DNA of 64,000 bases from Lawsonella clevelandensis. Its GTDB lineage: Bacteria > Actinomycetota > Actinomycetes > Mycobacteriales > Mycobacteriaceae. Location of the stretch: assembly GCF_003241315.1 (NCBI RefSeq), contig NZ_QFOZ01000011.1:25201-89200 (forward strand). Direction: 5' to 3'. A model generated the notes under the pieces. That model had not been told where the DNA came from. It did no database searches and saw only the letters and a list, made by a program, of their open reading frames with translations. Both the position numbers and the translations under genes were made by a program. Positions 61,688 through 64,000 of the stretch are shown here, one piece after another. The number at the start of each line of letters is the position of its first letter. Within the stretch, counting starts at the first letter, position 1.

Positions 61688-63547
61688 TTACTTGTTGTTG
61701 TCGTCCTCGACAACTTCAGCGTCTACCACATCGTCGTCGCCACCATTGTCGGAGGCGTTGGAGTCGGCGGCACCACCGTCAGCGGCGGTTGCACCTTCTG
61801 CGGCAGTCTGCTCATACATGGCTTGACCCATGGCGGCAGACTCCGTCTTAATCTCTTCGATGGCAGTGCGCAGTGCGGCAATGTCATCACCCTTGAGGGC
61901 TTCCTTGGCCTTGTCGATAGCAGCCTGTACTTTGTCCTTGCCGTCGGAAGGAATCTTCTCAGCGTTGTCAGTGAGGAACTTCTCGGTCTGGTAGACGAGG
62001 GTTTCAGCCTCGTTGCGGACGGAAACCTCTTCGCGACGCTTACGGTCTTCCTCAGCGTGCTCTTCCGCATCCTTAATCATGCGGTCGATCTCTTCCTGGG
62101 AAAGGCCGGAGCCGTCCTGAATAGTGACGGTGTTTTCCTTGCCGGTGCCCTTGTCCTTAGCGGTGACATGGACAATGCCGTTGGCGTCGATGTCGAAGGT
62201 GACCTCAATCTGCGGAATACCACGGGGGGCCGGGGCAATGCCGGACAGTTCGAAGGATCCGAGCAGTTTATTCTGCGAAGCCATCTCGCGTTCGCCCTGG
62301 TAAACCTGGATCTGTACGGAGGGCTGGTTGTCCTCAGCAGTGGTGAAGGTTTCGGAGCGCTTGGTGGGGATGGTGGTGTTGCGTTCGATGAGTTTGGTCA
62401 TCACGCCGCCCTTGGTTTCAATACCGAGGGAGAGCGGGGTGACGTCGAGGAGCAGCACGTCTTTAACTTCACCGCGGAGCACGCCGGCCTGCAGGGCAGC
62501 GCCGACAGCAACGACCTCGTCCGGGTTTACACCCTTGTTGGGTTCGCGGCCACCGGTGAGTTCCTTCACCAGGTCGGTGACGGCGGGCATACGGGTGGAG
62601 CCACCAACCAGAACAACGTGGTCAATCTCGGAGACGGAGATGCCAGCATCCTTGATGACTGCCTGGAATGGCTTGCGGCAGCGGTCGAGGAGATCCTGGG
62701 TGATGCGCTGGAATTCGGCGCGGGACAGGGTTTCGTCAAGGAACAGCGGGTTCTTGTCTGCGTCAACCGTAATGTAGGGCAGGTTGATGGTGGCGTTCTG
62801 GGAGGCGGAAAGCTCAATCTTGGCTTTCTCGGCGGCTTCGCGGAGACGCTGCATTGCCATACGGTCCTTGGACAGGTCCATACCGGAGGAGGTCTTGAAC
62901 TTGTCGACGAGCCAGTCCACGATGCGGTTGTCCCAGTCGTCACCACCGAGGTGGTTGTCGCCGGAAGTGGCGCGAACTTCTACAACACCGTCGCCGATCT
63001 CCAGGAGGGAGACGTCGAAGGTACCGCCGCCAAGGTCGAAGACCAGAATGGTCTGTTCCTTGTCGGCCTTTTCGAGGCCGTAGGCGAGGGCAGCTGCGGT
63101 GGGCTCGTTCACAATGCGGAGCACGTTGAGGCCAGCGATCTGGCCAGCGTCCTTAGTGGCCTGGCGCTGTGCGTCATTGAAGTAGGCCGGAACGGTGATG
63201 ACGGCATCGGTGACGGGTTCACTCAGGTAGGCTTCTGCATCGCGCTTCAGTTTCATGAGCACGTGAGCAGAGATTTCCTGCGGAGTGTACTGCTTTCCGT
63301 CAATATCATTGGACTTCCAGTCGGAGCCAATGTGGCGCTTCACAGAGCGAATAGTGCGGTCAACGTTAGTAACTGCCTGGTTCTTAGCAGGCTGCCCGAC
63401 GAGAACTTCACCATTCTTGGCGAAAGCAACGACGGACGGGGTGGTGCGGGATCCCTCAGAGTTGGGGATAACCTTCGCTTCTCCGCCTTCTAGGACGGAG
63501 ACGCAGGAGTTAGTAGTACCAAGGTCAATACCTACTGCGCGTCCCAT
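61688..63547 (-). CDS. dnaK: DnaK chaperone (Hsp70)
   Basis: 619 residues. ATPase domain MGRAVGIDLGTTNSCVSV, LGGGTFDVSLLEIG and the linker-preceding VVLVGGSTRMPAV, then the linker DVLLLDVTPLSLG and the substrate domain, with an acidic, Asn-containing C-terminus. Start at 63547 (GGAGGT upstream), not the Met five codons earlier. First gene of dnaK-grpE, behind two HAIR-type operators. Confidence 0.98.
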   Translation of the reverse strand: MGRAVGIDLGTTNSCVSVLEGGEAKVIPNSEGSRTTPSVVAFAKNGEVLVGQPAKNQAVTNVDRTIRSVKRHIGSDWKSNDIDGKQYTPQEISAHVLMKLKRDAEAYLSEPVTDAVITVPAYFNDAQRQATKDAGQIAGLNVLRIVNEPTAAALAYGLEKADKEQTILVFDLGGGTFDVSLLEIGDGVVEVRATSGDNHLGGDDWDNRIVDWLVDKFKTSSGMDLSKDRMAMQRLREAAEKAKIELSASQNATINLPYITVDADKNPLFLDETLSRAEFQRITQDLLDRCRKPFQAVIKDAGISVSEIDHVVLVGGSTRMPAVTDLVKELTGGREPNKGVNPDEVVAVGAALQAGVLRGEVKDVLLLDVTPLSLGIETKGGVMTKLIERNTTIPTKRSETFTTAEDNQPSVQIQVYQGEREMASQNKLLGSFELSGIAPAPRGIPQIEVTFDIDANGIVHVTAKDKGTGKENTVTIQDGSGLSQEEIDRMIKDAEEHAEEDRKRREEVSVRNEAETLVYQTEKFLTDNAEKIPSDGKDKVQAAIDKAKEALKGDDIAALRTAIEEIKTESAAMGQAMYEQTAAEGATAADGGAADSNASDNGGDDDVVDAEVVEDDNNK

Positions 63548-63643
63548 AATGGGTACCTCCATGTTTCTGTAATGCTTGTATGTTTGTGATGTTGTGTGTA
63601 TTTACGTGTATTTACATGCGCCTATAGAGCAATTTAACACCCT

Positions 63644-63664
63644 ATTGAGCGTTACGCACTCAAG
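63644..63664. promoter_or_regulatory. HAIR-type HspR operator, proximal to dnaK
   Basis: ATTGAGC-N7-ACTCAAG (63644-63650, 63658-63664); 12 of 14 half-site positions match the HAIR consensus. The right half-site also pairs with a further CATGAGT at 63672-63678, again with a 7-nt gap. Confidence 0.7.
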
Positions 63665-63696
63665 TATTACACATGAGTTTTTATTACGCAATAGTT

Positions 63697-63717
63697 CTTG
63701 AGTGAATTAGACTCAAC
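63697..63717. promoter_or_regulatory. HAIR-type HspR operator, distal to dnaK
   Basis: CTTGAGT-N7-ACTCAAC (63697-63703, 63711-63717); 13 of 14 half-site positions match CTTGAGT-N7-ACTCAAG. The best HAIR in the window. Confidence 0.85.
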
Positions 63718-63982
63718 TTTATTTTTTATTACACAAACACCCAGGTCAACAGCAACAAGAGGCTGCAATTCTTTAGATAGACAAAGTTGTAATGAGATGA
63801 CGACTAATACCTATTTGTCGAGGAATAAAGATCCGAATAGCCATGCTCAGGCCTGCGATGAACTCATTGATCTTATTGATATGGTCTCACCGCAAAAGTA
63901 GGACTCCTACGGAAGCAGAGAGTGTGGTTTACTGTGCTCACTAAAATTTTTTAGAGATGTATTTCAGTTGAAAGGTCAGTAC

Positions 63983-64000
63983 GTGATGAAGCCTGTATCT
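63983..64000 (+). CDS. Possible start of a CDS running out of the window
   Basis: A GTG (63983) or ATG (63986) follows AAAGG at 63971-63975 with normal spacing and remains open for the last bases (reads VMKPVS or MKPVS). Too short to identify; divergent from dnaK. Confidence 0.3.

Larger units (their letters stand above)
63548..64000. other. Region upstream of dnaK, no supportable complete gene
   Basis: About 450 bp with the two HAIR operators and AT-rich promoter sequence. A 34-codon frame (63797-63901) has no good ribosome site and no recognisable product. A ctaaaattttttag dyad lies near 63942-63955. Confidence 0.5.

Noticed and set aside
61538..63493. 651-codon open frame on the plus strand
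   Set aside because: Antisense to dnaK; such shadows are usual for conserved, high-GC third-position genes.
63698..63901. Small plus-strand frame upstream of dnaK
   Set aside because: Its start would lie in the HspR operator, no Shine-Dalgarno is seen and the product resembles nothing known to me. I keep it as intergenic.

Overview
The window looks like a chromosome segment of an actinobacterium of the order Mycobacteriales (Corynebacterium/Mycobacterium relatives). The evidence is gene content and order. There is a Crp/GlxR regulator next to endonuclease III and a MarP-type membrane protease, a WhiB4-type regulator, and lysC-asd near leuA and murT-gatD. There is also an fba/DedA/GH76/TrmH/pyrE neighbourhood and the actinobacterial dnaK-grpE / dnaJ-hspR set with HspR-type (HAIR) operators. 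Compared with the M. tuberculosis layout as I remember it, several genes are missing: the nudix and thioredoxin genes between nth and marP, the ArsA-like ATPases, and ponA2 beside the whiB gene. Together with the many secreted lipases this would fit a reduced, lipid-feeding, host-associated species. I thought of Lawsonella-like organisms, but that is a guess.

Layout. 1-7.1 kb: 3' part of an EphE-like alpha/beta hydrolase, marP, nth, crp, RidA, a DUF4177 protein, a whiB4-like gene with a frame problem, a metallophosphoesterase and tRNA-Pro(CGG). 7.2-15.7 kb: a YhgE/Pip membrane protein and a complete Mrp/Mnh Na+/H+ antiporter operon (mnhA-C-D-E-F-G), whose mnhE looks disrupted at its 3' end. 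15.9-23.5 kb: catalase, asd, lysC, a secreted hydrolase, a DMT-type transporter and a CDF metal exporter. 23.5-31.7 kb: leuA behind a leucine attenuator, a secreted trypsin-like protease, an AspT/SucE-type exporter, murT-gatD and a secreted lipase. 32.1-43.0 kb: three-gene pntAB transhydrogenase, purT, two head-to-head AgcS symporters, purA, a FUSC protein and DedA. 43.2-53.7 kb: fba, two tandem secretory lipases, a GH76 protein, trmH-pyrE, a very long acidic membrane-anchored protein and a sulfurtransferase. 53.9-64 kb: an unknown exported protein, clpB, a degenerate flavohemoprotein, hspR, dnaJ, grpE and dnaK.

How they work together: HAIR-type inverted repeats precede dnaK (two), dnaJ-hspR (one) and clpB (one), so the chaperone genes probably form one HspR regulon. 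lysC-asd and leuA feed aspartate-family and leucine synthesis, and murT-gatD amidates lipid II. The five exported hydrolases suggest growth on host lipids and protein.

The most unusual observation concerns grpE and the whiB-like gene. In each, the only well-placed start codon (ATG with a good Shine-Dalgarno) lies one frame away from the conserved domain, and the domain frame has no ATG, GTG or TTG upstream. Both need a +1 shift. Both carry a near-identical 17-18 nt sequence in the same codon phase at or near the point where the first frame ends; in grpE the junction reads CTC TGA C, close to the prfB recoding site. This is either shared recoding, frameshift mutation, or assembly error, and it needs checking.
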